64,000 bases of DNA from Trebonia sp963734665 (lineage in GTDB: Bacteria > Actinomycetota > Actinomycetes > Streptosporangiales > Streptosporangiaceae), in the NCBI GenBank assembly GCA_963734665.1, contig CAVTIR010000013.1, positions 1,860,001-1,924,000 of the forward strand, given 5' to 3'. Each line of letters opens with the position of its first letter. The first letter of the stretch is position 1. The notes below the pieces were generated by a model that had not been told where the DNA came from, ran no database searches, and saw only the letters and a program-made list of their open reading frames with translations. The translations under genes and the position numbers were made by a program. This document shows, piece by piece, positions 12,146 to 20,885 of the stretch.

Positions 12146-12178
12146 CAGTTGCATGCTCCTGACCACCGCATACAACTG
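12146..12178. repeat. 11-bp inverted repeat between the GntR gene and hisI
   Basis: CAGTTGCATGC (12146-12156) and GCATACAACTG (12168-12178) are inverted copies with one mismatch and an 11-nt loop. It lies just past the regulator's stop and upstream of hisI, both on the minus strand. It could be a weak terminator or an operator for hisI; the sequence does not decide. Confidence 0.45.
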
Positions 12179-12191
12179 CGTCCGCCTGACG

Positions 12192-13055
12192 TCAGCGGGG
12201 AACCCGCATCGCGTACTCGGCCCGGTCGCCGCGGATCCGGTGGACAATGTGCGCCAGGGCCCGGCCCTCGGCGTCACTGTTAGTCCCTCTCAGCAGCAGC
12301 AGCGGCGACCCGACCGGCACCTCCAGCCAGGCTGCGTCATCCGGGGTGGCCAGCACCGCGGAGAAGCGGCGCTCGTCGCGCCAGGCCTTGATGCCATGGG
12401 CCTCGGACATGGCAGCGAAGAGGCTGTTCGCTCCGTCCCAGCCCGGTGGGGCCAACGCCGCGGGCACGACGGCGAACGACACCGACCAGGGCAGCTCATC
12501 CACCCAGCGGAGATAGCGGTATTCCACAACCGGGCCAGGGAAGCTCGTGAACCCGTATGGCTCGCCCCAGGCAGCTGCGAAACCCGCCACGGCGGGACCA
12601 CCGGAGGGACCGATGACCGCCTCAGCCGTGACCGCCGCCGGCGGCAGCGTCCCCGGGACACCTGGGTAATCCACTTGGCGGACATCGAGTACGCGCTGGC
12701 GGACTGCGTGGCCCCGCTTCGCCATCGATTCCAGAAGGCTCATCTGCCCGTCGTCGATGCGGTGACGCAAGACCTGGGATGCCACGAAGCTGCCGACGCC
12801 GTGCTCGGTCCTGACGGTCCCGGCGCGGACGAGGTCGGCGAGTGCCCGCCTGATGGTCAGGCGGCTGACCCCGTACGCTGCAGCCAGCGCGGCCTCTGAC
12901 GGCAGCGCGTCCCCCGGGGACAGCGCGCCGTCCTCGATCTGGCGCGCGATATCGGCCCGCAGCTGCCGCCAGACGGGCATCCCACCCGCGCGGAGCACGG
13001 GACGCGACGCCCCGAAAGCAAGGGGTTGCGGCTGGCTGACGCCCGGGTCGCTCAC
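12192..13055 (-). CDS. GntR/HutC-family transcriptional regulator
   Basis: A winged-helix GntR domain occupies about residues 30-100 (PSEAALAAAYGVSRLTIRRALADLVRAG, then TEHGVGSFV), followed by a UTRA ligand-binding domain of the HutC type. I chose GTG 13055, which has AGGAGAG just upstream; GTG 13070 is in frame but has no ribosome site. It is divergent from the phosphonoacetate-hydrolase-like gene and probably represses it, binding the GTATATAC palindrome between them. PhnF-like control by phosphonate or phosphate compounds is an inference from this neighbour only. Confidence 0.85.
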   Translation of the reverse strand: MSDPGVSQPQPLAFGASRPVLRAGGMPVWRQLRADIARQIEDGALSPGDALPSEAALAAAYGVSRLTIRRALADLVRAGTVRTEHGVGSFVASQVLRHRIDDGQMSLLESMAKRGHAVRQRVLDVRQVDYPGVPGTLPPAAVTAEAVIGPSGGPAVAGFAAAWGEPYGFTSFPGPVVEYRYLRWVDELPWSVSFAVVPAALAPPGWDGANSLFAAMSEAHGIKAWRDERRFSAVLATPDDAAWLEVPVGSPLLLLRGTNSDAEGRALAHIVHRIRGDRAEYAMRVPR

Positions 13056-13127
13056 GGATCTCTCCTCCACTGCAGTTCAGCATCTGGGGTCAACTGTTCA
13101 CCTTGACGTTCCCAGAATAGACATCAA

Positions 13128-13141
13128 GACGTATATACATC
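13128..13141. promoter_or_regulatory. HutC-type operator candidate
   Basis: The 14-bp near-palindrome GACGTATATACATC has the core GTATATAC, which fits the GTnTAnAC pattern recognised by HutC-subfamily GntR proteins. It lies in the 131-bp gap between the divergent GntR gene and the phosphonoacetate-hydrolase-like gene, about 45 bp before the latter's ATG. Confidence 0.55.
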
Positions 13142-13186
13142 TAGACAAGGCAGCCCGAACGGGCAACCCGCGTTGAAAGGACACGC

Positions 13187-14318
13187 ATGACCGCGAACAG
13201 AACCATCACACCCCGCCTCATCTTCATGATCGACGGATTCGGCTGCGATTACCTTGACAGCGGCGCGGCCCCGTTCATGTCGGAGCTCTTCGGCAAGGGT
13301 GGCAGCGCCGTCAGCGCCCTGTGGCCGACCGTCACCAACGTCAACAACGCCGCCATCGCCTGTGCCGCTCCCCCGGCCGTCACCGGGATCACCGGTAACT
13401 CGATCCTCGACCCGGAGTCGGGCAAGGACCGGTACATGGACTCCGCGCAGATGCTCAACACTCCGACCCTGCTGCAGAACCTGGTCGGCGCAGGGCCGGC
13501 GGTGCTGCCTGCTCAGCGTCAAAGGCAAGACCGGCCGGCTGCTCGGCGCGGGCGTGGACTACATCGTGTCCACCGAGGTCGTGCCACCGGAGATCGCCAG
13601 CGCGATCGGCGCGCCACCGAGCATCTACACCATCGAGGTCAACGCCTGGCTGGTGCGCTGCCTGGAGTGGCTGCTCGCGAACCGCCCGGACCTGGACACG
13701 TTCTACGTGCACACCACCGACTACCCGATGCACATGTGGGCACCGGGTGAGGCCGGCTCGCAGCAGCACCTGCGGCAACTGGACGGCGCCATCCGCTCGG
13801 TAGTAGAGGGGCTGGGCGACGCCGAGGTGTTCATCACGGCCGACCATGGCATGAACGCCAAGACCCGGGCGCTGGACCTGGGCCGGATTCTCGCCGGCCG
13901 CGGCATCACCGGGGCCATGGCCCTGTCCATCGAGAAGGACGGCATTGTCGGGCACCACCGTGACCTCGGCGGCGGTGCCTGGGTATGGACCGGCGAAGCG
14001 GACCGGGACCGGGCCGCGGAGATCCTGGCGTCGCTCGACGGAGTGGAAGAAGTCATCCCCCGCGCCGAGGCGGCCGCCAGGTTCGTGCTCGACCCGTCCC
14101 GGATGGGCGACTTCGCGGTCCTCGCCGACCGCCGGTCGGTCTTCGGGGACCTCACGACCGAGACCGAGGACCTCCCCCCCGGCTACCGCTCACACGGTTC
14201 CATTTACGAGAGTGATGTCCCGCTCATCCGCTCGAACACGCCAGATCTGGGCGTCGGCCCTGAGCCCTCGATGAACTGGCACCTGCTGCTCCCGTTCGCC
14301 GGGTCACCGGCGCACTGA
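13187..14318 (+). pseudogene. phosphonoacetate-hydrolase-like phosphodiesterase, frameshifted
   Basis: The gene belongs to the type I phosphodiesterase / alkaline phosphatase superfamily, nearest in motif to phosphonoacetate hydrolase (PhnA). The first part reads LIFMIDGFGCDYLD, then WPTVTNVNNA with the presumed threonine nucleophile and GNSILDPESG. Metal ligands continue in the second part: HTTDYPMHMW and ITADHGMNAK. The first frame leaves similarity at about 13495; the second frame takes over at LLSVKGKTGRLLG and runs to 14318. Removing one base near 13496-13500 would restore one protein of about 377 residues. The ATG has AAAGGA upstream. It could be a real pseudogene or a sequencing indel. 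Confidence 0.75.
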
Positions 14319-14415
14319 CGATGCAGGAGGGGCATGCGGCCGGCTGCGCGTCCGGGCCGGCAGCACCGCGCGCCGGGCCGGTGTGTGAGCCAGCCGACAT
14401 TCCGAGTGGCCGCTG

Positions 14416-16797
14416 TCACTGCGGCCACGCCCAGTTGGTGACCTCGGGAGCGTCTTCGCCGAACTCCCTGGTGTACGCCCGGGCCTCGATCCGCTTGTCT
14501 TCCATCAGCTGCCGCAGGTGCCCGGCTGTGTTGGCTAGCCCGTCTGTCCGGTCGATGACGTCCATCACGAGGTGGAACCGGTCCAGGTCGTTGAGCATCA
14601 CCATGTCGAACGGTGTCGTGGTGGTGCCCTCCTCCTTGTAGCCGCGGACGTGGAAGTTGGCGTGGCCGTGCCGCCGGTAGGTCAGCCGGTGGATCAGCCA
14701 CGGGTAGCCGTGGTAGGCGAACATCACCGGCGCCGTCGTGGTGAACAGCGCGTCGAACTCGGCGTCTGACATGCCGTGCGGGTGCTCTGACTCCGGTTGC
14801 AGGCGCATCAGGTCCACCACGTTCACTACCCGCACCTTGAGTTCGGGGAGGTGCTCGCGGAGCAGCGACACCGCTGCCAGGGTTTCCAGCGTCGGCGTGT
14901 CGCCGCAGCAGGCCATGACCACGTCCGGCGGGGTGGTCGGGTCGGTGTCGGAGGACGCCCATTCCCAGATCCCCGCGCCGCGCGTGCAGTGGATGACCGC
15001 CTCGTCCATGGTCAGCCACTGCGGCTGCGGTTGCTTGCCCGCGACGATCACGTTGACGTAGTTCCGCGAGCGCAGGCAGTGGTCGGCGACCGACAGCAGC
15101 GTGTTCGCGTCCGGCGGCAGGTAGACCCGGATGACCTCGGACTTCTTGTTCACCACGTGGTCGATGAAGCCGGGGTCCTGGTGCGAGAACCCGTTGTGGT
15201 CCTGCCGCCACACGAGGGAGGACAGCAGGTAGTTCAGCGAGGCGACCGGGCGCCGCCAGGGGATCTCCCTGGTGGTCTTGAGCCACTTGGCGTGCTGGTT
15301 GAACATCGAGTCGATGATGTGGATGAATGCCTCGTAGCAGTTGAACATCCCGTGCCTGCCGGTGAGCAGGTAGCCCTCTAGCCACCCCTGGCACAGGTGC
15401 TCGGACAGGACCTCCATCACCCGGCCGTCGGGGGCGAGATGGTCGTCGCCGTCGATGATCTGCCCGTCGAAGGCGCGGTCCGTCACCTCGAAGACGTCCT
15501 GCAGGCGGTTGGAGGCGGTCTCGTCCGGCCCGAACAGCCGGAAGCTCGCCGGGTTGCGCGCGATGACGTCCCGCAGCCACGTCCCCAGGGGGCGGGTGCC
15601 CTCGGTCACGGTGGCGCCCGGACTGGCGACGGGGACGGCGTAGTCGCGGAAGTCGGGCAGGGCCAGGTCGCGCAGCAGCAGGCCGCCGTTGGCGTGCGGG
15701 TTGGCGCTCATCCTCCGGTAGTCGCGTGGCGGCAGCGCGGCCAGTTCGGGGGCCAGCGTCCCGTCCGGGCCGAACAGCTCCGCGGGACGGTAGGACCGGA
15801 GCCACTCTTCTAGCGCGGCCAGGTGGGCGGGATTGCCGCGCACGTCGCTGATGGGGACCTGGTGGGCGCGGAACGTGCCCTCGACTTGCACCCCGTCCAC
15901 GGTCTTCGGGCCGGTCCAGCCCTTGGGCGTGCGCAGCACGATCATCGGCCACTGCGGCCGGGTGGCGTCGCCCAGGTCGCGTGCCCGCCGCTGGATGGCG
16001 TCGATCTCGCGGACGCAGGCGTCCATCGCGGCGGCGAGCAACTGGTGCACCAGTTCCGGCTCGTCGCCCGCCACAACGTGCACCCGGTGCCCGTAGCCTT
16101 CGAGCAGTTCGACAAGCTCGGGCTCGGGGATGCGGGCCAGCACGGTGGGGTTAGCGATCTTGTACCCGTTCAGGTGCAGGATCGGCAGCACCGCCCCGTC
16201 GGTGACCGGGTTGAGGAACTTGTTGGAGTGCCAGCTCGCGGCGAGCGGCCCGGTCTCCGCCTCGCCATCGCCGATCACGCAGGCGGCGATCAGGCTGGGG
16301 TTGTCGAAGACCGCGCCGTAGGCGTGCGCCAGCGAGTAGCCGAGCTCGCCGCCCTCGTGGATCGAGCCGGGGGTCTCCGGGGCGGCGTGGCTGGGAATGC
16401 CGCCGGGGAAGGAGAACTGGCGGAACAGCGCCTCCATGCCGGCGGCGTCCCGGGTGACGTGCGGGTAAAGCTCGCTGTAGGTGCCCTCCAGCCACGCGTT
16501 GGCCACGACGGCCGGGCCGCCGTGCCCGGGGCCCGCGAGGAAGATCATGTCCAGGTCCCAGGTCCTGATCACCCGGTTCAGGTGCGCGTAGAGCAGGTTC
16601 AGCCCCGGTGTGGTGCCCCAGTGGCCGAGCAGCCTCGGCTTGACGTCCTCCGGTCGCAGCGACCGGGCCAGCAGCGGGTTCCCCATCAGGTAGATCTGCC
16701 CCACGGAAAGGTAGTTGGCCGCCCGCCAGTACGCGTCGATCGCTTGCAGTTCGGTGCGGGACAGCGGCTGCTGCTCGGTTATCGTGACCGGGTTCAT
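14416..16797 (-). CDS. xfp: xylulose-5-phosphate/fructose-6-phosphate phosphoketolase
   Basis: Phosphoketolase is a thiamine-diphosphate enzyme that splits xylulose-5-P or fructose-6-P with phosphate to acetyl phosphate plus glyceraldehyde-3-P or erythrose-4-P. At 793 residues it is full length. Motifs seen are NYLSVGQIYLMGNPLL, GPGHGGPAVVANAWLEG, the ThDP-binding GDGEAETGP, and FNCYEAFIHIIDSMFNQH. The ATG at 16797 has a GGGAAG site. A DosR-like box ends 67 bp upstream, so it likely belongs to the hypoxic regulon, feeding ATP formation through acetyl phosphate. No acetate kinase gene is visible in this window. Confidence 0.95.
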   Translation of the reverse strand: MNPVTITEQQPLSRTELQAIDAYWRAANYLSVGQIYLMGNPLLARSLRPEDVKPRLLGHWGTTPGLNLLYAHLNRVIRTWDLDMIFLAGPGHGGPAVVANAWLEGTYSELYPHVTRDAAGMEALFRQFSFPGGIPSHAAPETPGSIHEGGELGYSLAHAYGAVFDNPSLIAACVIGDGEAETGPLAASWHSNKFLNPVTDGAVLPILHLNGYKIANPTVLARIPEPELVELLEGYGHRVHVVAGDEPELVHQLLAAAMDACVREIDAIQRRARDLGDATRPQWPMIVLRTPKGWTGPKTVDGVQVEGTFRAHQVPISDVRGNPAHLAALEEWLRSYRPAELFGPDGTLAPELAALPPRDYRRMSANPHANGGLLLRDLALPDFRDYAVPVASPGATVTEGTRPLGTWLRDVIARNPASFRLFGPDETASNRLQDVFEVTDRAFDGQIIDGDDHLAPDGRVMEVLSEHLCQGWLEGYLLTGRHGMFNCYEAFIHIIDSMFNQHAKWLKTTREIPWRRPVASLNYLLSSLVWRQDHNGFSHQDPGFIDHVVNKKSEVIRVYLPPDANTLLSVADHCLRSRNYVNVIVAGKQPQPQWLTMDEAVIHCTRGAGIWEWASSDTDPTTPPDVVMACCGDTPTLETLAAVSLLREHLPELKVRVVNVVDLMRLQPESEHPHGMSDAEFDALFTTTAPVMFAYHGYPWLIHRLTYRRHGHANFHVRGYKEEGTTTTPFDMVMLNDLDRFHLVMDVIDRTDGLANTAGHLRQLMEDKRIEARAYTREFGEDAPEVTNWAWPQ

Positions 16798-16864
16798 GGC
16801 TTCCCTTTCTCGGTCTGGTCGTGCCAGCCCTCGAGATCCTTCGCTATGGCGCGACAGGGCGGTA

Positions 16865-16878
16865 TGGCCTTTAGTCCC
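16865..16878 (-). promoter_or_regulatory. DevR/DosR-like box for xfp
   Basis: Read on the minus strand the site is GGGACTAAAGGCCA, close to the mycobacterial DosR consensus core GGGACTWWAGTCCC. It is 67 bp upstream of the phosphoketolase ATG. Confidence 0.65.
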
Positions 16879-16919
16879 GATACGCCCGAAAGATCCCAGT
16901 GCGCTGGGCGATCGCCTCC

Positions 16920-17040
16920 TGGTCCCGTGGCGCAGGCGGGTTCGCCAGGCTCGTGATGGGGTCGGTCAGCGCTAAGGTCTTGCAGCACGTGCACTGCCCG
17001 GTGGTCGTGATCCCGGCCGGGGGACCAGTGAACGGGATAA
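16920..17040 (+). pseudogene. universal stress protein, C-terminal remnant
   Basis: In one frame this stretch encodes SRGAGGFARLVMGSVS followed by HCPVVVIPAGG, the ATP-binding loop and last beta-strand of a USP domain. No N-terminal two-thirds is present upstream; the segment runs directly into the xfp promoter region. It is a fragment of a lost USP gene, similar to the intact one at 17802-18242. Confidence 0.7.
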
Positions 17041-17052
17041 CTCCCGGCACGT

Positions 17053-17090
17053 CGAAGGGGGCGGCGGTGATATCACCGCCGCCCCCTTCG
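17053..17090. terminator. 38-bp perfect palindrome, bidirectional terminator
   Basis: A perfect 19+19 bp palindrome of GC-rich sequence lies between the USP remnant (plus) and the end of the CBS gene (minus, stop at 17106). It should fold into a strong hairpin on either strand. Confidence 0.75.
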
Positions 17091-17105
17091 AGTCCCCGGG
17101 ATCTG

Positions 17106-17774
17106 TCAGGTGACCGTCCTGGGGCGGTGCCGCGAGTCCATCGGGTAACTGAGCCTGTCACGTACAGCGACGACGCCCTCCATGTGCCTGACGGCGTCGA
17201 TGATGTCGAGGCCGACCAGGCTGGTCTCCGGGGTGCCCTTGATGGTGACGATGCCGTCCTTGACGGTGACGGTGAACCTGCCGGGGTCGCATAGGAACGT
17301 GCCCAGGATCAGGTCCTCGGTGACCTGGTGCTGTATCTCCGCGTCCGGCCGGCTGTACACGCTCAGCACGTCGGAGCGGGTCACGATGCCGATCAGCGTC
17401 CCGTCCTCGCTGGTGACCGGGAGCCGCTTGACCCGCTGGTCGAACATCAGGCGGGCCGCGTGGGCGACCAGCTCGTCGGGGCCGATGGTCACAGGCGGCT
17501 TGGTCATCAGGTCGACCGCGGTGACCGCGTTGACTCGTGTCCGCAGGCGCTGCCGTGTCAGGCTCTGCAGCGTCCGGGGCACGGTGCCCTCGAGTGCCTC
17601 CTTGGCCAGCAGGTCGGCCTCGGAGACGACCCCGATGACCTTGTTGTCGTCGTCGATGACGGGGAATGCGCTGATCCGCTGCTCGTGCAGAATGGCCGCC
17701 ATCGCCTTGTACGGGGCGCTCTGCCTGACGGCGATCACGTGGATGCTCATCACGTCCTTGACGGTGGCGTTCAT
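17106..17774 (-). CDS. CBS-pair and BON domain protein
   Basis: The protein has two CBS motifs (about residues 1-60 and 80-140), which usually bind adenine nucleotides, followed by a BON domain (about 145-210, RFTVTVKDGIVTIKGTPET). It starts MNATVKDVMSIHVIAV and contains DVMS/DLMT starts and FPVIDDDNKVIGVVSEADLL, typical of the family. CBS proteins with this layout recur in DosR-type regulons (compare Hrp1, Rv2626c, which lacks BON). It lies 27 bp downstream of a USP gene and is probably cotranscribed with it. The exact function is unknown. Confidence 0.85.
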   Translation of the reverse strand: MNATVKDVMSIHVIAVRQSAPYKAMAAILHEQRISAFPVIDDDNKVIGVVSEADLLAKEALEGTVPRTLQSLTRQRLRTRVNAVTAVDLMTKPPVTIGPDELVAHAARLMFDQRVKRLPVTSEDGTLIGIVTRSDVLSVYSRPDAEIQHQVTEDLILGTFLCDPGRFTVTVKDGIVTIKGTPETSLVGLDIIDAVRHMEGVVAVRDRLSYPMDSRHRPRTVT

Positions 17775-17801
17775 GTGGGGCCTCCTGTGGCGCTATGCCA
17801 G

Positions 17802-18242
17802 TTAGGTGTTGTCAGCGGGAATGACGACGACGGGGCAGCAGGCATGATGGGTGATCTCGGTGCTGACCGAGCCCATCAGCAGCCGCTTGAACCCGCCGGC
17901 GCCGCGGGAGCCGACGACGATCATGTCCGCGCCGGCGGCCGCGCTGAGCAGTTCCTCGCCGGGCAGGCCAGTGACGGCCCGGACGGTGACCGACGGCGGC
18001 TGGGAGTCCTCGCCGGCCTTCTGCAGCACGCTGTCCGTCTCCTCCTGAGCCGCCTCGCGTGCCTGCTTGGTGAGGTCCGGGTCTCCGGGATAGGCGACGG
18101 GGTCGCCCCAGTGGCCGGCTACTGCCTGGTGGACGACGAGGACGGTGAGCGGCTCGTGCCGGACCGCCGCCTCGTTGACGGCCCACTCCAGGGCATGGCG
18201 GGAATGGTCTGAGCCGTCGATACCGACGAGGATGCCTGGCAT
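17802..18242 (-). CDS. universal stress protein, single domain
   Basis: This is a 146-residue cytoplasmic USP starting MPGILVGIDGSDHSRHALEWA. It has the ATP-binding pattern G-x2-G-x9-G-S in VGSRGAGGFKRLLMGSVS and ends PVVVIPADNT. It shares the minus-strand unit with the CBS-BON gene and is divergent from devR, with a DosR-like site between them (18355-18368). Confidence 0.9.
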   Translation of the reverse strand: MPGILVGIDGSDHSRHALEWAVNEAAVRHEPLTVLVVHQAVAGHWGDPVAYPGDPDLTKQAREAAQEETDSVLQKAGEDSQPPSVTVRAVTGLPGEELLSAAAGADMIVVGSRGAGGFKRLLMGSVSTEITHHACCPVVVIPADNT

Positions 18243-18354
18243 CTTCTTCTCCCTACGCTTACCTGTGTCTTCACCGGTAACGCTAGGCCTGCGGGCCGTC
18301 GGCGTTCAGGGGCGCACATCCCGGTATCGCGGGGCCGTCAGGCCCGCCGCGTCT

Positions 18355-18368
18355 GGGACTAACGTCCG
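18355..18368 (+). promoter_or_regulatory. DevR/DosR-like box between USP and devR
   Basis: The sequence GGGACTAACGTCCG closely fits GGGACTWWAGTCCC. It lies 97 bp before the devR ATG and 112 bp before the USP start, so it could autoregulate devR and drive the USP-CBS unit. Confidence 0.65.
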
Positions 18369-18465
18369 TTGCCATGCCCGAGAACCTGTCTACGCTGGGG
18401 TGAGGTTTCGGGATTGTTCGGCGCCGGGCATTGTGTGGCCGGACACGACGGCTGGAGTGCTCGCG

Positions 18466-19152
18466 ATGACAAGCCAGGCAGATAGCGACAGCGGCACGGC
18501 GGCCGGGCAGATCACCGTGTTCCTGCTCGATGATCATGAGGTCGTCCGCAGGGGCGTGCGTGACCTGCTTGAGGCGGAGCAGGACATCAAGGTGGTCGGC
18601 GAGGCGGGCACGGCGTCCTCCGCGCTGGCCCGCATCCCGGCGCTGCGGCCGGACGTGGCCGTGCTTGACGTACGGCTGCCGGACGGCGACGGCGTCTCGG
18701 TGTGCCGGGAGATCCGCTCGCGGATGCCCGAGGTCGCTTGCCTGATGCTGACCTCGTTCGGCGATGACGACGCCTTGTTCGACGCCATCATGGCTGGGGC
18801 AGCCGGATTCGTGCTCAAGCAGATCCGGGGCACCGACCTGGTCGGCGCGGTGCGAACGGTCGCCTCGGGCCGGTCGATGCTGGACTCGGGTGCGGCTGGC
18901 CAGGTGATGGCCCGGCTGCGCGGCCAACGGGACAAGCCCGACCCGCTGGCCGGGCTTACGCCGCAGGAACGCAGGATCCTTGAGCTGATCGGCGAGGGCC
19001 TGACGAACCGGCAGATCGGTGAGCGGCTGTTCCTGGCGGAGAAGACCGTGAAGAACTACATATCCGGGCTGTTCGCCAAGCTCGGCATGGAGCGCCGCAC
19101 CCAGGCGGCAGCCTACGCGGCCCGGTTGTCCAGCGACTCCGCGACACAATGA
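18466..19152 (+). CDS. devR: DevR/DosR-type response regulator
   Basis: The 228-residue protein closely follows mycobacterial DosR throughout. The receiver domain has acidic residues D22/D23 (LDDHEVVRRGVRDLL), the phosphoacceptor D68 in VLDVRLPDGDG, T96-S97 and K118. A NarL/LuxR helix-turn-helix follows (about 163-222) with LTPQERRILELIGEGLTN, LAEKTVKNY and LGMERRTQAA, the DosR recognition-helix region. DosR activates hypoxia, NO and CO genes from GGGAC-type palindromes, and such boxes are abundant here. ATG 18466 has GGAG nine bases upstream. The cognate kinase is probably at 20882-22645, although the two are not adjacent. Confidence 0.93.
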   Translation: MTSQADSDSGTAAGQITVFLLDDHEVVRRGVRDLLEAEQDIKVVGEAGTASSALARIPALRPDVAVLDVRLPDGDGVSVCREIRSRMPEVACLMLTSFGDDDALFDAIMAGAAGFVLKQIRGTDLVGAVRTVASGRSMLDSGAAGQVMARLRGQRDKPDPLAGLTPQERRILELIGEGLTNRQIGERLFLAEKTVKNYISGLFAKLGMERRTQAAAYAARLSSDSATQ

Positions 19153-19177
19153 ATCAAGACCGAGGGCCCGCCCGTCA

Positions 19178-19191
19178 GGGACCTTGTGCCC
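19178..19191 (+). promoter_or_regulatory. DevR/DosR-like box for the PNPOx gene
   Basis: GGGACCTTGTGCCC ends exactly 37 bp before the ATG at 19229, which lacks a ribosome-binding site. The same spacing occurs at 48241-48254. Confidence 0.7.
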
Positions 19192-19228
19192 TCGGCCTGG
19201 GGCCCTGGTCAGGGGCATCCTGCGTGGT

Positions 19229-19672
19229 ATGGACTTCAACGGCACGACACTCGAGCACCTGTCACGAGGTGAGTGCCTGCGGCTGGCGGGACAGGTGCCC
19301 CTGGGCAGGATCGTCTACACGCGGCAGGCGCTGCCCGCGGTGGAACTCGTGAACTTCGCGGTGGCCGACGGCGACATCGTCATCAGGACGGACGCCGGCG
19401 GCAAGCTCGCCGCCGCGACTCGCGGCGCGGTCGTCGCCTTCGAGGCGGACAGCGTGGACGTCACCGGGCATGCGGGCTGGAGCGTGACGATCGTCGGGTA
19501 CTCCCGGGCGGTGACTGACAGCGAAGACATCCGCCGTCTGGAGCAGACCGGCCTCGACCCGTGGGCACCGGGGAAACGAGATCACTTCATCCGGATCTCC
19601 CCGGCGATCGTGAACGGGCGGCGGATCGCCGCCCGGCGGCTGGCAGGGGACGGCGATGCGCGTCCTGTCTGA
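19229..19672 (+). CDS. pyridoxamine 5'-phosphate oxidase-fold protein
   Basis: This 147-residue split-barrel protein has the arrangement seen in small flavin-binding PNPOx-like proteins of DosR regulons: HLSRGECLRLAGQVPLGRIVYT, LPAVELVNFAVADGDIVIRT, then FEADSVD, GWSVTIVG and FIRISPAIVNGRRI. The cofactor (FMN, F420 or haem) cannot be told from sequence. I chose ATG 19229, since earlier in-frame starts lie inside the DevR box. With the box ending 37 bp upstream and no ribosome site, a leaderless mRNA is likely. It overlaps the next gene by 17 bp. Confidence 0.85.
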   Translation: MDFNGTTLEHLSRGECLRLAGQVPLGRIVYTRQALPAVELVNFAVADGDIVIRTDAGGKLAAATRGAVVAFEADSVDVTGHAGWSVTIVGYSRAVTDSEDIRRLEQTGLDPWAPGKRDHFIRISPAIVNGRRIAARRLAGDGDARPV

Positions 19673-20885
19673 ACGGCAACTGGCGGTCGCGCTCGGCGGG
19701 CTGGGCGACACCCCGAGAGTCGTGGCCGGCGGTAATTTCGCCACCCCGTGGCGGGCGCTGGACGTGCTCGACGGCGCTGTCGCCCGGTACCGGCTGTTCG
19801 CCCTGAACGCGCAGGCGGGAATGCCGGACCGCGCGGGCGTGACGCTTGAGTCGCCGTTCGTCGGGCCGGGCATGCGCGGGCGCGGCCGGCTGAGGTACTT
19901 TCCCTGCCGCCTGTCACTGGTGCCCGCGCTGCTGGCCAGCGCCCTGCCGCCGGATGTCGTGCTAGTGCAGACGTCCGTGCCGTCCGATGGCACCGTGTCG
20001 CTCGGTACTGAGGTGAACGTGCTCCCGGCGGCGATCGAGGCCGTCCGGGCCCGCGGCGGGCTGGTGATCGCGCAGCTCAACCCGCGGGTCCCGTACACGT
20101 ACGGGGACTCGGAGTTGCCCTGCGACGTCATCGACTACGCGATCGAGGCGGAAGTGCCGTTGCCTTCTCCGCAGGAGCGGCCCGCGACGGAATCCTCTGC
20201 CGTCATCGGCGACCGGGTGGCGGCGCTCATCGGCGACGGCGCGACGTTGCAGGCCGGCATCGGCGCTGTCCCTGACGCCGTCCTGGCCGGGCTGCACGGC
20301 AGGCGGGGGCTGGCCGTGTGGTCGGAGATGTTCAGCGACGGCGTGCTCGGCCTGGCCAAGGCGGGCGCGCTCGACCCCGGGCAGCCGGTCACCGCGTCGT
20401 TCGCATTCGGCAGCGCGGACCTCTACGCCTGGATGGACCGCAACCCGGACGTGCGGATGCTGCGGACCGAGACGGTGAACGACCCGGCGCGGATCGCCCG
20501 CCGCCCGCAGCTGGCCTCAGTCAACAGCGCGCTCCAGGTCGACCTGTTCGCGCAGGCCAACGCGACCTGGGTCAGCGGGCGGGTCCACTCCGGATTCGGC
20601 GGGCAGACAGACTTCGTGGTCGGCGCCCTGCATTCCCGGGGTGGCCAGGCGATCATCGCGCTGCCGTCCTGGCACCCCAGGGCAGACGTGTCCACCCTGG
20701 TACCCAGGTTCGACGGGCCGGTGACGTCCTTCCAGCACAGTTACATCGTCAGCGAGCAGGGCACCGCGACCGTCTGGGGCCACGACGCGTCCGGGCAGGC
20801 CGAGCAGATCATCGAGCACGTCGCGCACCCGTCGGTAAGACAGCAGCTCCGCGAAGCCGGCCGTTCTCTCGGCCTGCGTCTCTAG
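19656..20885 (+). CDS. acetyl-CoA hydrolase/transferase family protein
   Basis: The 409-residue protein belongs to the CoA-transferase family that includes acetyl-CoA hydrolase, succinyl-CoA:acetate and 4-hydroxybutyrate CoA-transferases. Motifs are VVAGGNFATPWRAL at the N-terminus, TLQAGIGAVPDAVL, the probable catalytic glutamate in VWSEMFSDG (about residue 222), and SGFGGQTDFVVGA (about 312). It would move CoA between acetate and other acids. It overlaps the PNPOx gene by 17 bp, so the pair is one transcript under the 19178 box. Its stop overlaps the end of the convergent kinase gene. Confidence 0.87.
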   Translation: MRVLSERQLAVALGGLGDTPRVVAGGNFATPWRALDVLDGAVARYRLFALNAQAGMPDRAGVTLESPFVGPGMRGRGRLRYFPCRLSLVPALLASALPPDVVLVQTSVPSDGTVSLGTEVNVLPAAIEAVRARGGLVIAQLNPRVPYTYGDSELPCDVIDYAIEAEVPLPSPQERPATESSAVIGDRVAALIGDGATLQAGIGAVPDAVLAGLHGRRGLAVWSEMFSDGVLGLAKAGALDPGQPVTASFAFGSADLYAWMDRNPDVRMLRTETVNDPARIARRPQLASVNSALQVDLFAQANATWVSGRVHSGFGGQTDFVVGALHSRGGQAIIALPSWHPRADVSTLVPRFDGPVTSFQHSYIVSEQGTATVWGHDASGQAEQIIEHVAHPSVRQQLREAGRSLGLRL

